Source: Caprimulgus europaeus (Eukaryota; Chordata; Aves; Caprimulgiformes; Caprimulgidae). Taken from it: a stretch of DNA of 64,000 bases. Within the stretch, counting starts at the first letter, position 1; each line of letters starts with the position of its first letter. Below the pieces are notes generated by a model. It was not told the origin of the DNA. It did not search any database and saw only the letters and a program-made list of their open reading frames with translations. Shown one piece after another: positions 47,701 to 60,890 of the stretch. The DNA lies in NCBI GenBank assembly GCA_907165065.1, contig OU015523.1, positions 22,533,834 through 22,597,833 of the forward strand, read 5' to 3'. Made by a program: the position numbers and the translations under genes.

Positions 47701-50700
47701 TTTTCCATATTTGTTGATTAAAGTACTAGCTTCATGTCAATCTTTGTTCATCTAAACTGCTACCATCTACCACACAAGTGACTGTCGATATAGCTCAGGC
47801 AGCTACATTGCAGGCTGTGCTGATTTACCTGAGTTTAGCTATCTCTGAAGGATGTTCGTAGAGATCTGCTTACAAGACTGATGAGCCCACATCAGGGAAG
47901 ATTGTAGATGGAACTGTTTGAGCTCCAGTGTAATAATTTTATGTGACCCTGGGATATGCCATAGTTATGTAATTCTCATAATGTACCACACAGATTAAAA
48001 TGGCTAGAAAAGAGATGGTAATCATGAGGTACTCCATCCAGCAATCACGAAAATAGAAGTGTGGTGAATTCTCTATTCCTCTTTAGACAGCAGAAGCAGC
48101 TTAGAGGAATAAAATGTTGAAACAAACCATGATACATATTTTTATTCAGTTTATTCACACTTCTGTGTTCTGATTTACATAGAAGTTCAGAATAGTTCAG
48201 AAGAAGTTATTTGCATGTATAGTGTCTTTCTTGTCTCTCTTATGTTTCTTTCCCCAAGCTGTTTTTTTCATCCATGAAATATTTTGATACTTTTTTCCTT
48301 TTTTTTTTTTTTTTAATAGATCTGATAGGTATTTACTCTCCCTTTACCTGTGATCCTCTGAAATTAGTAGGTTTACCTCAGAAATACCCAAATTTTACTC
48401 TGAAGTTTGTAATTCTTGGGAGGTTTTTTGTTTTTGTTTTTTTTTCTCCATTACAGTGTCTCTATGGCTGACAAGTGCATTGATAATCTATCAGCTAAAC
48501 AAAGTAAAACTAGAAGAAACTATGTAAGATACTGACTCAGCAAATATCAAAAAATATGCATAGAAGTTGTTTAACACGCAACCAAGTAAGGAAAAAAAAG
48601 GTATTTTTCTGTATATTACAGAAGTTTACAGCCATAATGCTAGATTATCTTTGCAACTTTATCAGTAATTAGAAATTGTTTGCTGTCCTGGTCCATCTTT
48701 GATGAAAATAATTTAATCAACTTTTTAAAGCCTAGCCATTGTATAAAGCATGACCCAGAGACTGTTCTTAGCATTTGGATGACTGTGTATTCCCTAAGGA
48801 AAAAGAATGATACAAAAAGCAGGTTCAATACACCTCTGGCAATTTCATTGATTGATACAATCAGCATTAATTGTTTATTATAAAGAAGCCTTGTAATTCT
48901 AGAATATTATAATCTACATTAAAACCCTCACAACCCAAACCAACCAACAAAACCAAAAAAATCCTCTATAATTATAGACATCTTGGAGCAATATTCAACT
49001 GAGCAATAATAATTTTCTGAATATTTTTATATCAAACAAGATTATTTTCTGACACAGAGATTTTTCCCATTTGTTTGTTCTAGCACATCACTAGTATCTA
49101 TTTTCCATAATACTATTCACAAAGTTCCAAATCTAGATCAGTGTTAGAACACTTTATTTAAAAATTTAAAGTAAAGTTCTTAAGGTTTGCATTCTGAATA
49201 TTTAAAAGGAACTAAACTATTCCTAGGAATGGATATGAAAAATTAAGCTTTTTTTTTCCCTTAATATTCTCATTTACCTCAATAACATTCTCCAGGTTGA
49301 AAAATTTCCACACTTTATTGTGAAAATGTTTTTATTTTGAATACTCAGTATTTTCAAACTGGACAGTCCTATCTGAAATTTTCAGCCATCTCTGCTGCTT
49401 CTACTGAAAAGTGCCAAGCCTTATGACTCAAGACTATGATTTCTTGAAATGAAAGCACAATTCTACAAACATAAATGAGTGGACGGCAATGTGTACATTT
49501 TAAGATAAAGGTTCAAATAATGCAGGTGCATACTTCCTCTGTTTCCATAAGCACAGCAGTAACTGTGTCTTACAAGTGAGTTTCACAGCTTCATTTTGAA
49601 TAACACATTATTCACTATGGACAAGATGGAGAATAGCCAAGTTCCTTATTCACTGGGTTACAGATTCAGAAATGGGAAGAGAGTTATTTGAAATTTCAGC
49701 TGCAAGTCTTGTAACTAAAAAGACTTCTAGTGAAGCAGAATTTAAAGCACAGGTTTACTTTGCCTTTGATTTCACACAGGAACCAGAACTGTGGAGCAGA
49801 TGGCAATGCAACATCATCTTTAAATGCCTTTTAAAAGGAGTAGCCTTCTCCTGCCTTTAGTATATGCATTTTCATAACATTTCTGGAAGTTAGTAGAGCT
49901 CATAATCTGTGTCACTCCCAAAAGTACTGCACAAAACTTGGAAAATATCATAACTGAAACAGAGGGTTTCTATTTCACAGCCACTAGACAGGTATTGTAC
50001 ACTAGATTTACATCAGTATGCTGGCTAGCTCTTCTCTCACACTGTGTAAAGTGTAGATCATCTTGACAGATACTTTGAGCAGAAAAGTCCCTTCCTGACC
50101 TCAAATCAGAGAGGTAATGGCCCACGGCTACCACGGGAAAAACTTATTTCTCTGTCTTCATTCCAGCTGCGATGCCAGCTACCTTCAAAGTCACTCTTGC
50201 ATCTGCAGCTACACAATAAAGTAGCCTCTGACTACCAAAACAGGTAGTTAAGTCCCTAGATAGTTACTTTACAGTAGCTAAGGTTTTTAAATGAGGATTT
50301 TTTTTTAATATGTGAATTTTGAGAATATAGATGAAAACAAGCATCAATAACTTTAACCATAAAGATGGTTTAAGATATGAAGATCTTAAAAATAATTATT
50401 ATGGGTTCATAACAATAATAAAAGTGAGTGAAAAGTCATGGAACAGAGATCTATTTCATTATTATTTCTACTGTATTACTATAATGTATTTCTCATGCCT
50501 CCAGTAGTCACAAAGCAGCTTCCTTGACTCTAGAGTCAGAATATCCATTAAGACAGCATTTCTCTCAGAGGTGTTCCTCTTCATTTTTATATCGGTTTTG
50601 TTAATCTACTCATATTTTTTATTCCGCCCTACCCTTTACGAATATTTAACTAAACACATAAACTCACCATTTGAGATCTAGAAGCAAAGCTGCTACTGGG

Positions 50701-50794
50701 AAGTTTGCTGCTTTGTATTGCTTCTCTGATCAGCTCAGCAGAAGCCTTGGTGGTCCTCCCTCTTCTCATGGATAGGTTTAACCTAAAGTTAAAT
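44722..50794. other. Unique AT-rich non-coding DNA
   Basis: No gene or transposon is recognised in about 6 kb. A T16 tract lies at 48299-48314. Frames such as 46524-46838 (-, 104 codons) and 49672-49860 (+) lack domain features. Confidence 0.6.
48299..48314. repeat. Poly-T tract (T16)
   Basis: Uninterrupted T run preceded by further T-rich sequence. No retrocopy was recognised beside it. Confidence 0.85.
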
Positions 50795-51519
50795 TCAGAC
50801 TCCTTGCACCAGGTGCTGGCAGTGTGGGGCTGCAGGGTGATCACTCTGAGGAGTGGCTGGGATTGCCCTGTGCCTGACACAGCCGGTTTTAGCCGGCTCC
50901 ACCCGACCCTCTCAGGGGGCACTTATGAGCCCTGCAGCCACGATGCCAGAGACTGTGCAAGGAAAGGCAAAACGCTGCCCGGCTGTGAAGGGTGGGGGGG
51001 GGAAAGTATGAGAAACAGCCCTGGGAGGGCAGAGGAGGTGCTTTAGGTACTGGAGCAGGGATTCTCTGAATCCCCTGGAGAGACCATGGTGGAGCAGGTT
51101 TATCCTGAAGGACTGAGGCCCATGGAGAGGACCCCATGCCTGAGAAAGAGAAAGCAGGAGCTACTAGAGGACTGACCACAACCCTCCATTCCCTGTTAGC
51201 CCTTGGCAAGGAGGAGGTAGAGGAGTTAGTAATGGAGAAGTTGAGCCTGGAAAAAAGTGTTTGGGGGAAAATGTTTGCTGTTTGTTTTTTTGGTGTTTTG
51301 TTTTTTTGTTTGTTTCTCACTACCCAAATCTCTTTTATTTGACAATAAATTTAATTTTCCCCAAGGTGAGTCTGTCACTGGTAAGTGATCTCTCTTTCTT
51401 TATCTTAACCCATGAGCTTTTCCATCTTATTTTCTCCCTCCATTGTGTTTGAGGAGGGGGGCGGGGTGAATCAGCAGCTGGGTGGGCTTCTGGCTGCTGG
51501 ACAGGGCTAATCTACCACA
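50795..51519 (+). mobile_element. Solo LTR (ERVL-like), plus orientation
   Basis: This is the same LTR family as at 24015 and 32619 but in direct orientation. Its 3' end reads GACAATAAATTTAATTTTCC..., then GGTAAGTGATCTCTC, CCATGAGCTTTTCC and a final CTACCACA at 51519. AATAAA at 51344-51349 is the probable polyadenylation signal. Upstream blocks (GACACAGCCGG, GGTGCTTTAGGTACTGGAGC, GACCATGGTGGAGCAGG) correspond to the reverse complement of the blocks in 24015-25136. The minisatellite is short here. The 5' boundary (about 50795) is unclear and no target duplication could be fixed. The reading frames inside are not genes. Confidence 0.82.
51344..51349 (+). promoter_or_regulatory. LTR polyadenylation signal AATAAA
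   Basis: AATAAA lies in the conserved 3' part of the LTR, about 170 bp before its end, at the place where the family usually carries the signal. Confidence 0.6.
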
Positions 51520-53622
51520 CTTCTGTGTGTTACTGTTCTCCTCTCCACTTCCATTTCCTAACATATTTGTTTTTGCCAGATGCAGTGTGACTGACAGACA
51601 TCCCTCGACATATCCATGTGCCTTTGTTGGGGATGTTGGCAGGAAATCATCCTTGAGTATTTACAAAGCTCTATTTCTAATACGCACAGAATTTCTATGC
51701 AAGGCAGCTTAACTCATGTATGTTCCCACACAGCTATGCATCCCACTCCTTAAACCACAAATAATTACTTGGAGAGATCAGTCAAATACATTCCTCAGTT
51801 GGATAAGGGAGTTCTTCTCTCACAGTGTTTTTTAGGGTTTATAAATTAAGTTGTTTCACCAAAAAGGCACACCAAAATATGGATTTTAACAGTTTGAACC
51901 TCTCCATTCACATTTACTCAGATTTAATTTGATCAGTATTTCTAATGTGTAATCCTACCTGTTGCCTGTCTAGTTGCAAAGTTTGCAGGTATGATTTGCC
52001 TCCATTTCCTTATCTCCCTTCTTCTCTTCTTTCTATTGAATTGACCTGTATGTTCTTTTCTCCAAACCTCCTTAATACATTATGAGAAAAAAAGTACATG
52101 TTCAATTTTCTCTATTTCTTTTGTTGATCTTTACAGTTACATAGCATTTTCATATGCTGCTTTGAATGTCAGAAGAGACTTAAGAAGAATAAAAAAAATG
52201 CAGCTGAAAAAACAGATTCAATTTAACAGAATGAAACAGCCAATAAACTTTCAAAACAGACAGTCAAATAATTAGATTCTAGCAGAAAATCACAGAATTG
52301 CCACTACTAGAAATATTCAGAGGCTACGCACACTGGATATGAACATCCATCACAAATGGTTTAGGAATAATAAAATGAAACAGCTATGGACAGAAGATAG
52401 CCTAGGTAACAGAGCTGAGGATTCTCTAGTTCAGTAGTAATTTTTGTGACATTCTCCAGATAATAAACAACCCATTTTAGCTGGCAAAAAGTATGACCTA
52501 CAAGGATTTCCTACAAACACTAAATTAAATTCTGTGTCACAACTAGCTTGGATATCATCCTTATTAGTTTTGTCAGCGACTCCCTGTTAGATTGAACGTA
52601 TTAACTCAGATTTGCTCTTCTCTCTTCTGTTAAACTGGGAACAGATGAGCCTAAGTCAACTACTACCATCACGATACTAATCTCAGAACAATGCCTCTAA
52701 ATTCCATATGAAATTTTATAGCCACAGGAAAACTACGCTTACAGTAGATGCACAATTTTTAGATTAACCTTCTTTCTGAATTCTTATTCTACAATGTACT
52801 GTTTTCAGCTGAGGAGAATTTGAAACTAATGTAGAACTTAATAGCATACACTTGCAACCATCGTTGATTAATGCTAGGATTTTAACAGGGAAGAAATAAT
52901 CTTTTGCAAAACAAGGTATCAGGATACTTCTGCAAATATAATTTAATTTTAAATTTGTTCGTAATTAACTCTTGATTGCAATTAGAGCTTAACTTAGGAA
53001 ATACCGTCTGTTTTCTAAACATCAAGGAGTAGTCTGAAAAGATCTCTCTACAGAAAAAAAAAACCAAAAACCAACAAAAGAAAACCCTGTGCCACCTTGT
53101 TTACCATTGCCTTGTATATGGGATTTTTAACCTTGCAACAAAGCAAAATAATCCCCAAAAAACTCCAGTGAGATAATAAATAAATATGCTAAAAAGTTGA
53201 GAGTGCAATGAATAATACACTTTTTCAGAAACACTTGAGCATACACATACTTCCCCTTTACCTACATTTATTTCTAAATAGACCAGGACATTTACTTCTA
53301 AGTAGAGCAGGGAAATCTAGAGAAAAATACACTTTAAAATAAGTTATTTTCAATCTCATTTCCTTTAAGTTTTAGAATAGATAGATAATAAATTTATTAA
53401 TGTTATTATAAAATTCTTCTTTCAAGAATACCATCTGTGAACCAAAGCCCAAAGTCCTATGATGCCATCAAGTCCCAGAATAGTGAGTGAAACTCCAGCA
53501 GTCACAGGTGTTATTCAAGCTGAACTGATTGTATTACAGAAGCCAGGGAGAGTACAGCAACTCATGCAAGAAGCAGATGGAGAAGTTCCCATTACAGAAC
53601 CACATACCATTTCCATATAAAA
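51520..53622. other. Unique AT-rich non-coding DNA
   Basis: No gene or transposon recognised in this stretch. Confidence 0.6.
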
Positions 53623-53745
53623 TTCATAGAATTTAAGGTTAAATGAGACCATTAAATCATAGTCTGATAATCTGTTTATTATAGCTACATTTTATGGAAT
53701 CACCCCTGTAGTGAATCATAGCCTGATTATGGGACAGAAGCTGAA
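53623..53745 (-). mobile_element. Probable very old CR1-type LINE relic
   Basis: The plus strand reads ATTCATAGAATTTAAGG...GAGACCATTAAATCATAGTCTGA, followed by ATGGAATCACCCCTGTAGTGAATCATA. This follows, with heavy divergence, the inverted 3' end of ancient CR1-like LINEs known from turtles and other reptiles (ATTCATAG..TTAAGG.CAGAAGGGACCATTATGATCATCTAGTCTGAC type). If correct it predates the avian CR1 copies elsewhere in the window. The match is recalled, not computed. Confidence 0.5.
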
Positions 53746-54936
53746 TTCTGTTTCCAATTAGGTGTCTACCTTTACACCTCAAAGAATGACTCAACTTCAG
53801 AAATGTAAACACAACCCTGACAACACGAGAACATCTGCTGATTAACAAAAAAAGACAAACAAAAAACCAACTGCATTAACAAAACACCTTTTCTCAACAT
53901 CTGAAAGAAATATAACAATTTCACCTCTATTTCAGGCAAAAAACATTTTCCAAGAATATTTGCTTTTTTAATGTAAAGTAGTGCATGAACAGGTGAGTAC
54001 AAGAGCCCCTGTGTGAGAGGAAGAGATGGAGATTATGAAACTCAAATTCTAATACAACGTCTCAGAATATTGGACTACTCTGAATTTTTCAGATTCTGAG
54101 GCTTGATGAGACATTTGCGAGGTTCTTATGCAGAATAATTATACCTACAGTTAGCAGGACTTTTCTAGCAATAAAATATTATTTTATTTGAAGTTTATTT
54201 CTAAAAGGTCTTATTATATTTTTTCACAATATTACTAATGACAGTCCTTGCTTGAACTCTGATGATTGGAGGATAAGAACTGACTGACACCAAGCAAAGC
54301 AACTATGAAAAATATTTCAATAAAAGGATTTTGTATCATTTTGATCCCAAATGCAAATTCTACATGCAGCTAAGATACCTCTGCAAAATCAAAATCTAAA
54401 GCAAAGCTCTGCTCTCACTTTCACCCATGAATCGTCTCGTGCTGAATGAGAAAATACATTAAAAATATGTGAGATGTATTTTAAAAGTGAGAGCAAAAAG
54501 AAATAACAGATGTTTTCTATACTTGTGTTTTATTTTTACAGTGCAACCTGCTTATTACATGGATATGATCATGCTAAATCAGGGAAGTTAAATCAGAAAT
54601 GTCAGAGGACTCTTTTTTGTGGGAATTAAAAAATACATAGAATAATTTAGAATAACATAGTTCACTTTTTAAAGTAGTCACTTGTCCTTCTTCCAGATTC
54701 TGAATATTTATTTCCAAGATGAAGTTTTAGCAAAGTGTAACCTCTTGTCCTGAAATATACAGCAACATTTCAGCCTCCAGAATTTCAGAACCAGATGCTG
54801 CCTTTTGATCCTGCAAACAATATCTGAGGCACCAGAAATGGCTTGTACTTTTTACTGGTCAGCTGTGGGTGAGTGAGGAACAGGGTTTAGAATTTTTCTT
54901 TAGAGGCGTCAGAAATATTCCCACTGGGCTGACTCT

Positions 54937-55001
54937 TATTTAGATATAAATATTCTATTTATTTCTATAGATATAAATACTCTATTTAGATATAAATATT
55001 C
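54937..55001. repeat. 23-bp tandem repeat, nearly three copies
   Basis: Units begin at 54937, 54960 and 54983. Each contains TATTT followed by AGATATAAATA(T/C)TC; the last copy is partial. Confidence 0.8.
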
Positions 55002-55706
55002 CTATCAAGTGCTGAGTGTTCCCAGTAGAATAAGAATCATCTGGCTTCTTCAACTTGGCCAAAAGGAGGAAAATCCTTTTAGATATTGTGGTGTTTTTAT
55101 TATAAAGTAGTGCTTAATAACACAGCTCTAAATTCAAGTAAAGGTATTACACAAGCACTTGGTCTACAAAATGCACTTCAGTCCGTATTACATTCAGCTT
55201 AGTAAAATACAGTTTGGGAAATTTTTATACTGTACTGAAACAGACATCTGTGAACAAGTTTGTACATTAAAATATGTCTAAAACTTCGTGGAAAAAAGGT
55301 ACTCAGGGCTTTGTATATAGCCTGTCACTTTAACCTGACTAAGCTTAATTTTTAGATATCATGACTAATGTTACAACATGGCTTGCTAAAACTGGACTGA
55401 AATGTTGCACTGAGTATGTATGTTCACATTAGACAAAACTTCTAAACTGAAACACTGATATATTTTCAAAGCTAATTTAACTGGAGAGTCAAATTTTCTC
55501 CACCCACCTTAAAAATCTAAGAAGTCATATCTGGACGTCTATTTTCTCCACTGTCCTTTTGTATACAACAGCAGGGCACTCTGGGAACAGTCTGGCTTCA
55601 CCTGGATTCACTGTTTCTTTGTTGTCATGTTACAGTTTTCCCCCATTTTCCCAGTGCATCAGATGAAGAACATGTCCTTTTTCATTTTAGTGGTTTAGGA
55701 GAGAAG

Positions 55707-55727
55707 AAAAAAAAAAAAAAAAAAAAA
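55707..55727. repeat. Poly-A tract (A21)
   Basis: An uninterrupted run of 21 A. The upstream sequence shows no recognisable mRNA or SINE body, so this is classed as a simple repeat. Confidence 0.85.
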
Positions 55728-58521
55728 GAATGAACAATGTTTTAAGGCAACCTGATATCAAGTGCAGAAAGAAAAAAGAAAACCCATGGGAACTGGAAAC
55801 ACTTGGTTTCATTCATATTAAATGCAGGTTTTTACAATGACACTGACAAAATAATAGGTATAAGAAAACCCTGTAAAAAACAGCATCAATTCAATAATAC
55901 AAGAAAATTTTCAAATAGGTATATAATTTTAATTTTTAAAAATATTTATTGTAATTTGCATAATATTACCGTTATAAGCAATGCAGATTTTAAAGAGTTG
56001 AGTCTGAGTCATCAAATACACAATTTTTAAAAAACAGACACCAGCCATATCATTTATTTAGCTTGTCCTATTCCCTCTTCCCTTCATTAGCTGTTTTTGG
56101 CATGGAGCTATTCTACAGAAAAAAGTTTTGTAAATATTTTCCATTGATGTGCTAGTGTATACGAGCCAAATCCAAAGCTGTTAACCTGTTCTGTGCCTCC
56201 AGCATTAAACATAACTTTAAAGTACTTGTGATAAGAGGTAAATTTCCTAATTTTACAACTATTTTGGAATAGTATAGATTTTATGAACAGAAAAATAATT
56301 TATGTTTTATAAAATGCAGTTGAATTGTCCTGTATTTATTTTCACACATAATTATTTGGGCGTTTGTCCAACACACCCAATAAAAAGCTACTATATATCT
56401 TTTATTCAAACAAACAATATATATATATATTATATATGGAAACTCAGCGTCCATATTTTATGTGTTTTCTTCAGCTCTCTTTGGATGATATTTTATTGTC
56501 ATATTTTATAATTTTATTTAAAGGGCAGCTAATAATTACTACACCTGACAGATCCTGATTTGATCTTGGAGTGTTACTAACAACAATTGGAAAGCTTAGC
56601 AGAAAATCGTCATATAATCCATGATCATATCTATGAAATGGATGAACATTGAGAATCTGAAAATGAATTATCTGTTTTTACTGTTTGAGAATGGCTAATA
56701 TCAGCTGTATATGATGTATTATACTGCTACATGTATATCACATTTTAATTTCATTTATTGTGTTTATATATATCTTTCTCCTAACATACAATTTGGAAAT
56801 CTTGCATGGGTTTAGTTATAAATTCTGTTTTAAAGTGCTTTCTATTTATAGTAGATAGTAGGATAGTGGGCTTTTTTTCAGGCAATGCTCTTCTTTTCCA
56901 GAGCCTTCTCAAATTTTTTTCATTAAAACAAAAGCTATAAAATTGAAGAATTATATAATTTTGTGTTGAAAAATTTATGGATACTGTGGGGATTTTTTTT
57001 TTCTCCTTCACTTTTTGAGGCTGTTTTCTTCCCCCAGTTGCTTCTAACAGTGTACAAAGAGTGAAATAGCTTTTACCATTTCTTTTAATACCTGCAGCTA
57101 GCCCTCAGGACACATGGCACCATCCCAGATCCATTTCTCACACTGGAATCTAACAAGTGTTTGAAGATTTGCTTAACAACTATGCAACAAAGAACTATGA
57201 GTGCTTTCCCTCCCCACTCCACAGTTTTCAGGATCTTGTCTGTCTTAAGTATATAAGAAAAGGATGCATTTATTTTTTAAAGTTAATACCATTTTCCTTT
57301 TTTCATGGGAGGAAAAATGGCACCAATTAGACTATACATTTAGATTAATCTTAAAAAAAATACAAAGCTGAAACCCTTATATGGATGAAACATTTAGGAA
57401 TTGCAAATATAAAACTTCTTACCCTTATTTTGGCAGGAACTGTCAAATCTTTGCAGTTAAAGGTCTATAATGATTTATACTTTTGACATGTGCTGCAAAG
57501 CTGACTAAAAGATGAACCATAGAAGAAAAATACAACAGACATGAAAAAATACAATTTTTAGAGTACCTACATTATTACATGGCTTAGAAACATTCAGGTA
57601 CTTTGTTAGATATGTATTTTTGCTAAATTGTTAGCACAAATATGAACTACTTTCTGAAATCAAGGAAAAAAAGCTAATGAATTTCAATGTCATGGTAATT
57701 TGGGTGTAAATTCTATTTCTATTTTTATTTATGTCTTTCCATTACAGCCAACTTGCAACACAACATTAGCAAGCATATTTTGTTGAGTTTGTAAGAAATT
57801 ATTCAATGACTAACACAACTGTACATTCTTTGAACTGATGTAGATAAATTTAACACAGGCCTTAGACTGGATTCATCCTGAATATATAGGTTTTATTACT
57901 TATATCATAGTGAGGCTATTACTGAAATACAGCATCTTTTCCTGATGGACACAATACAAAACACACCAGTAGGGTGCTCAGACTTTAAAAGTAATTGTAT
58001 AAGACTGACTTGAATTTTTAAAATCTTGCCTAGAGTTAGAAACCTTAGCTCAATCTATGTTTAACATATGCAACATATTTACTTTTATTTATAATATATT
58101 CATATTATATTTTAATATGCATATATTATATAAATACATATTTGATCTTAGCCTACAACTATTAATACATTAAAATATGTCAAGAAGTGGATTTTTACTT
58201 CAGCAGGCAAAGGTTAGCTACTGCTTGAAACTAGATATACTCATAACAAGAATAATTTGGCTTTTCCACTAGCTACCCATGAATAGACCCTTTCCCTGTT
58301 AAATGTTGAAAGCAAGATTAGATGACTTTCAGAAGGCTCCATTAGACAGGCTCCTGAAGGAGAGCAGAAGTTAATAGTGGGCAGGTTACATCTGTGCCAC
58401 ACAAGACAGCGTAGCTGTGCCCTTAAGCCACAATGCAATGTAAAAATAAAAGGTTAATTCTACAGAGAGCAAGAGAAAATGGTTTGACACCAATAATTTT
58501 CTGCCAAGGCTGATGAATGAA

Positions 58522-58885
58522 AGAATCATAGAATAGCTTGGGTTGGAAAAGATCTTAAAGATCATCTAGTTCCAACCTCTCTGCTGTGGACAGGGTTATC
58601 AACCAGTAGATCAGGCTGCCCAGGGCCCCATCCAACCTGGCCTTGAATGCCTCCAGGGATAGGGCATCCACAACTTCTCTGGGCAAACTGTTCCAGTGTC
58701 TCACCACCCTCTGGGTGAAAAATTCCCTCCTAATATCTATCCTAAATCTTCCCTCCCTTAGTTTAAAACCATTTCCCCTTGTCCTATCACTATCTGTCCA
58801 TGTGAAAAGTTGTTTTCCCTCCTGTTTATAAGCTCCCTTCAAGTAGTGAAAGGCCTGTCTGTCAGCTATCTAAATCTCCACAGGC
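58522..58885 (-). mobile_element. CR1 LINE, short 5'-truncated 3' end
   Basis: On the plus strand AGAATCATAGAATAGCTTGGGTTGGAAAAGATC begins the inverted 3' end. The minus-strand frame 58555-58842 carries the ORF2 C-terminus ('TRGNGFKLREGRFRIDIRRE', 'VRHWNSLPREVVDALSLEAFK'). The match weakens after AGTGAAAGGCC (58853) and ends near 58885. It is a typical short copy, about 360 bp long. Confidence 0.9.
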
Positions 58886-59420
58886 AGTTGGGGGTGAATT
58901 CCCAGCCCTGCAGACGATGCACACCAGTGGTGCCTTCCTCACCCTGTGCCTATCGTTCTTCACTCCTTCTCACACACTGCCACTGCTGGTGCTTCCCTCT
59001 GGACCACCTGCAGCAGCCTTTTCACTTGGAGGCTGGCATGCCTGAAGCACTACAAGCAGCTACCCGCTTTCACAAGCAAGGGAGATGGAAAGGCATCTGA
59101 GAGACAACAGAGGTCCATTAGCAGTGGCAGCCATCAACAAGACCGTGACTGTTGCAGGAAGGGCAGGCTGGTACCTGCAGCCAGAGCTGCCAAACAAGAC
59201 AGGTAAGTGAGGGACAGGTCCAGTATCCAGCCCCTTCCTCGGGCACTAGCAGGAGAAGCAGCTGCCTGGGAGCAGGATTTCAGACAGCATCCTGGGGACT
59301 TGATATGTCAGGAAACTATGACGGAAAAAGGAAAAATGTCTCTAAGGAGCACAGCCTCAATGGCCAACTCCTTCAACATTTCTGTTATCTTCTTACACTT
59401 CTTTGAAAAAGAATAAAGGA
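58886..59420. other. GC-richer unassigned segment beside CR1
   Basis: About 500 bp, less AT-rich than the surroundings. It contains CCACTGCTGGTGCTTCC, CCTGCAGCCAGAGCTGCC and a donor-like GACAGGTAAGTGAGG at about 59200. Several overlapping plus-strand frames occur (58946-59206, 59152-59406), none with a known domain. It is not CR1 continuation that I can recognise. It may be a decayed LTR or a unique segment. Confidence 0.4.
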
Positions 59421-59960
59421 GTAACAGAATTTTTATGGAAGGGAGGCAACCCTAAATCCACATCCACAATATAAATTTAACCTTGATTAACCCTATTTAA
59501 TCTTAATTAATCTTTCATCTGTTTTTCCTTTTCATTTTACTCAGTTCCAATAAGCTGCCTATTTATCTTATTCTCCTATAAGATAAACATAAAATGGCCA
59601 AAAGATAGGCAATAAAAAAGATCAAATTGTGCAGTGCTGGCAAAATGTTCTCCTTATGAAAAATTCCCACTGATTGCAAGAGACAAGATATTCCAATTGG
59701 AACTTTGCCTGAAAAAATAACAGAGAATTAAACGCAAATAAAATAATCACATAATACGAGTTCTCACAGGTGGAGAAATTAAATTCTATTTCAATTCTCA
59801 TATGTACAGTAAAAAGATTGATGGGCAATAGGAGTCTTGCCATTGATTTTCAGTGAAGCCAAAATTTCACCTCAGGGCACTTTCTCTCATATCCTATTTA
59901 CTATCTCTTTTCTATAACACGTCACATCAGTATAAGCTAATACTTAAAGACCAATGAAAA
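59421..59960. other. Unique AT-rich non-coding DNA
   Basis: Spacer between the unassigned segment and the next CR1. Nothing recognisable. Confidence 0.6.
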
Positions 59961-60884
59961 ATCACAGAATCACAGAATGGTTGAGATTGGAAGGGACCTC
60001 TGAAGGTCATCTGTTCCAACCACCCTGCTCAAGCAGGAACTCCTAGAGCACATGAAGCAGGATTTTGTGCAGATGGTTTTTTAATATCTCCAGGGAGGGA
60101 GATTCCACAACCGCTCTGGGCAACCTGTTCCAGTGCTCAGTCACCCTCAGGAAAGAAGTTCTTCCTTATGTTCAGGTGGAACTTCCTATGCTGTAGTTTA
60201 TGCCCATTGCCTCTCATCCTGTTCTTGGGTTCCAATGAGAAGAGTCTGGCCCCGTCCTCTAGACACTCTCCCTTTAGATATTTATAAATGTTAATCAGAT
60301 CACCTCTCAGTCATCTTTTCTCCAGGCTGAACAGGCCCAGCTCCCTCAGCCTTTCCTCATATGAAAGATGCTCCAGTCCTTTAATCATCTTAGTCACCCT
60401 TCACTGGACACACTACAGGAGTTCCATGTCCTTCCTGTACTGGGGAGCCCAGAACTGGACACAATACTCCAGGTGGGGCCTCATCAGGGCTGTGTAGAGG
60501 GGAAGGATTGCCTCTCTCAACCTGCTGGCAACACTCTTCCTAATACAACCCAGGATATTGTTGGCCTTCCTGTCCTCAGGAGCACACTGCTGGCTCATAT
60601 TTAACTTGTTGTCCACCAGGACTCCCAGGTCCTTCTCCGCAGGGTTGCATTCCAGGAGGTCAGCCCCCAAACTGTACTGGTGCATGAGGTTATTCCTTCC
60701 CACATGCAGGACTCTGCACTTTCCATTGTTGAACCTCATGAGGTTCCTATCTGCCCATCTCTCCAGCCTGTCAAGGTCCCTCTGAATGGCAGCGCAGCTG
60801 TCTGGCGTATTAGACACTCCTCTCAGTTTAGTATCATCAGGAAATTTGCTGAGGAGGCACTCTGTTCCTTCATCTAAGTCACTG

Positions 60885-60890
60885 ATGATT
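60885..60890. repeat. Target-site duplication ATGATT, left copy
   Basis: ATGATT precedes TGTTGGCC and recurs right after ...CTCTCGCA at 61261-61266. A six-base duplication points to an ERVK- or alpharetrovirus-type integrase. Confidence 0.88.

Larger units (their letters stand above)
53746..58521. other. Unique AT-rich non-coding DNA
   Basis: No gene recognised. It includes a 23-bp-period tandem repeat (54937-55001), an A21 tract (55707-55727), an (AT)n run near 56417-56437 and very AT-rich sequence near 58080-58145. Confidence 0.6.

Noticed and set aside
50721-50725. CTTCT as left target duplication of the LTR ending at 51519 (CTTCT also follows at 51520)
   Set aside because: Recognisable LTR similarity starts only near 50795 and the base after CTTCT is not the expected TG edge; it is probably coincidence.
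55707-55727. Poly-A tail of a processed pseudogene
   Set aside because: No mRNA-like or SINE-like body was recognised upstream and no target duplication was found.
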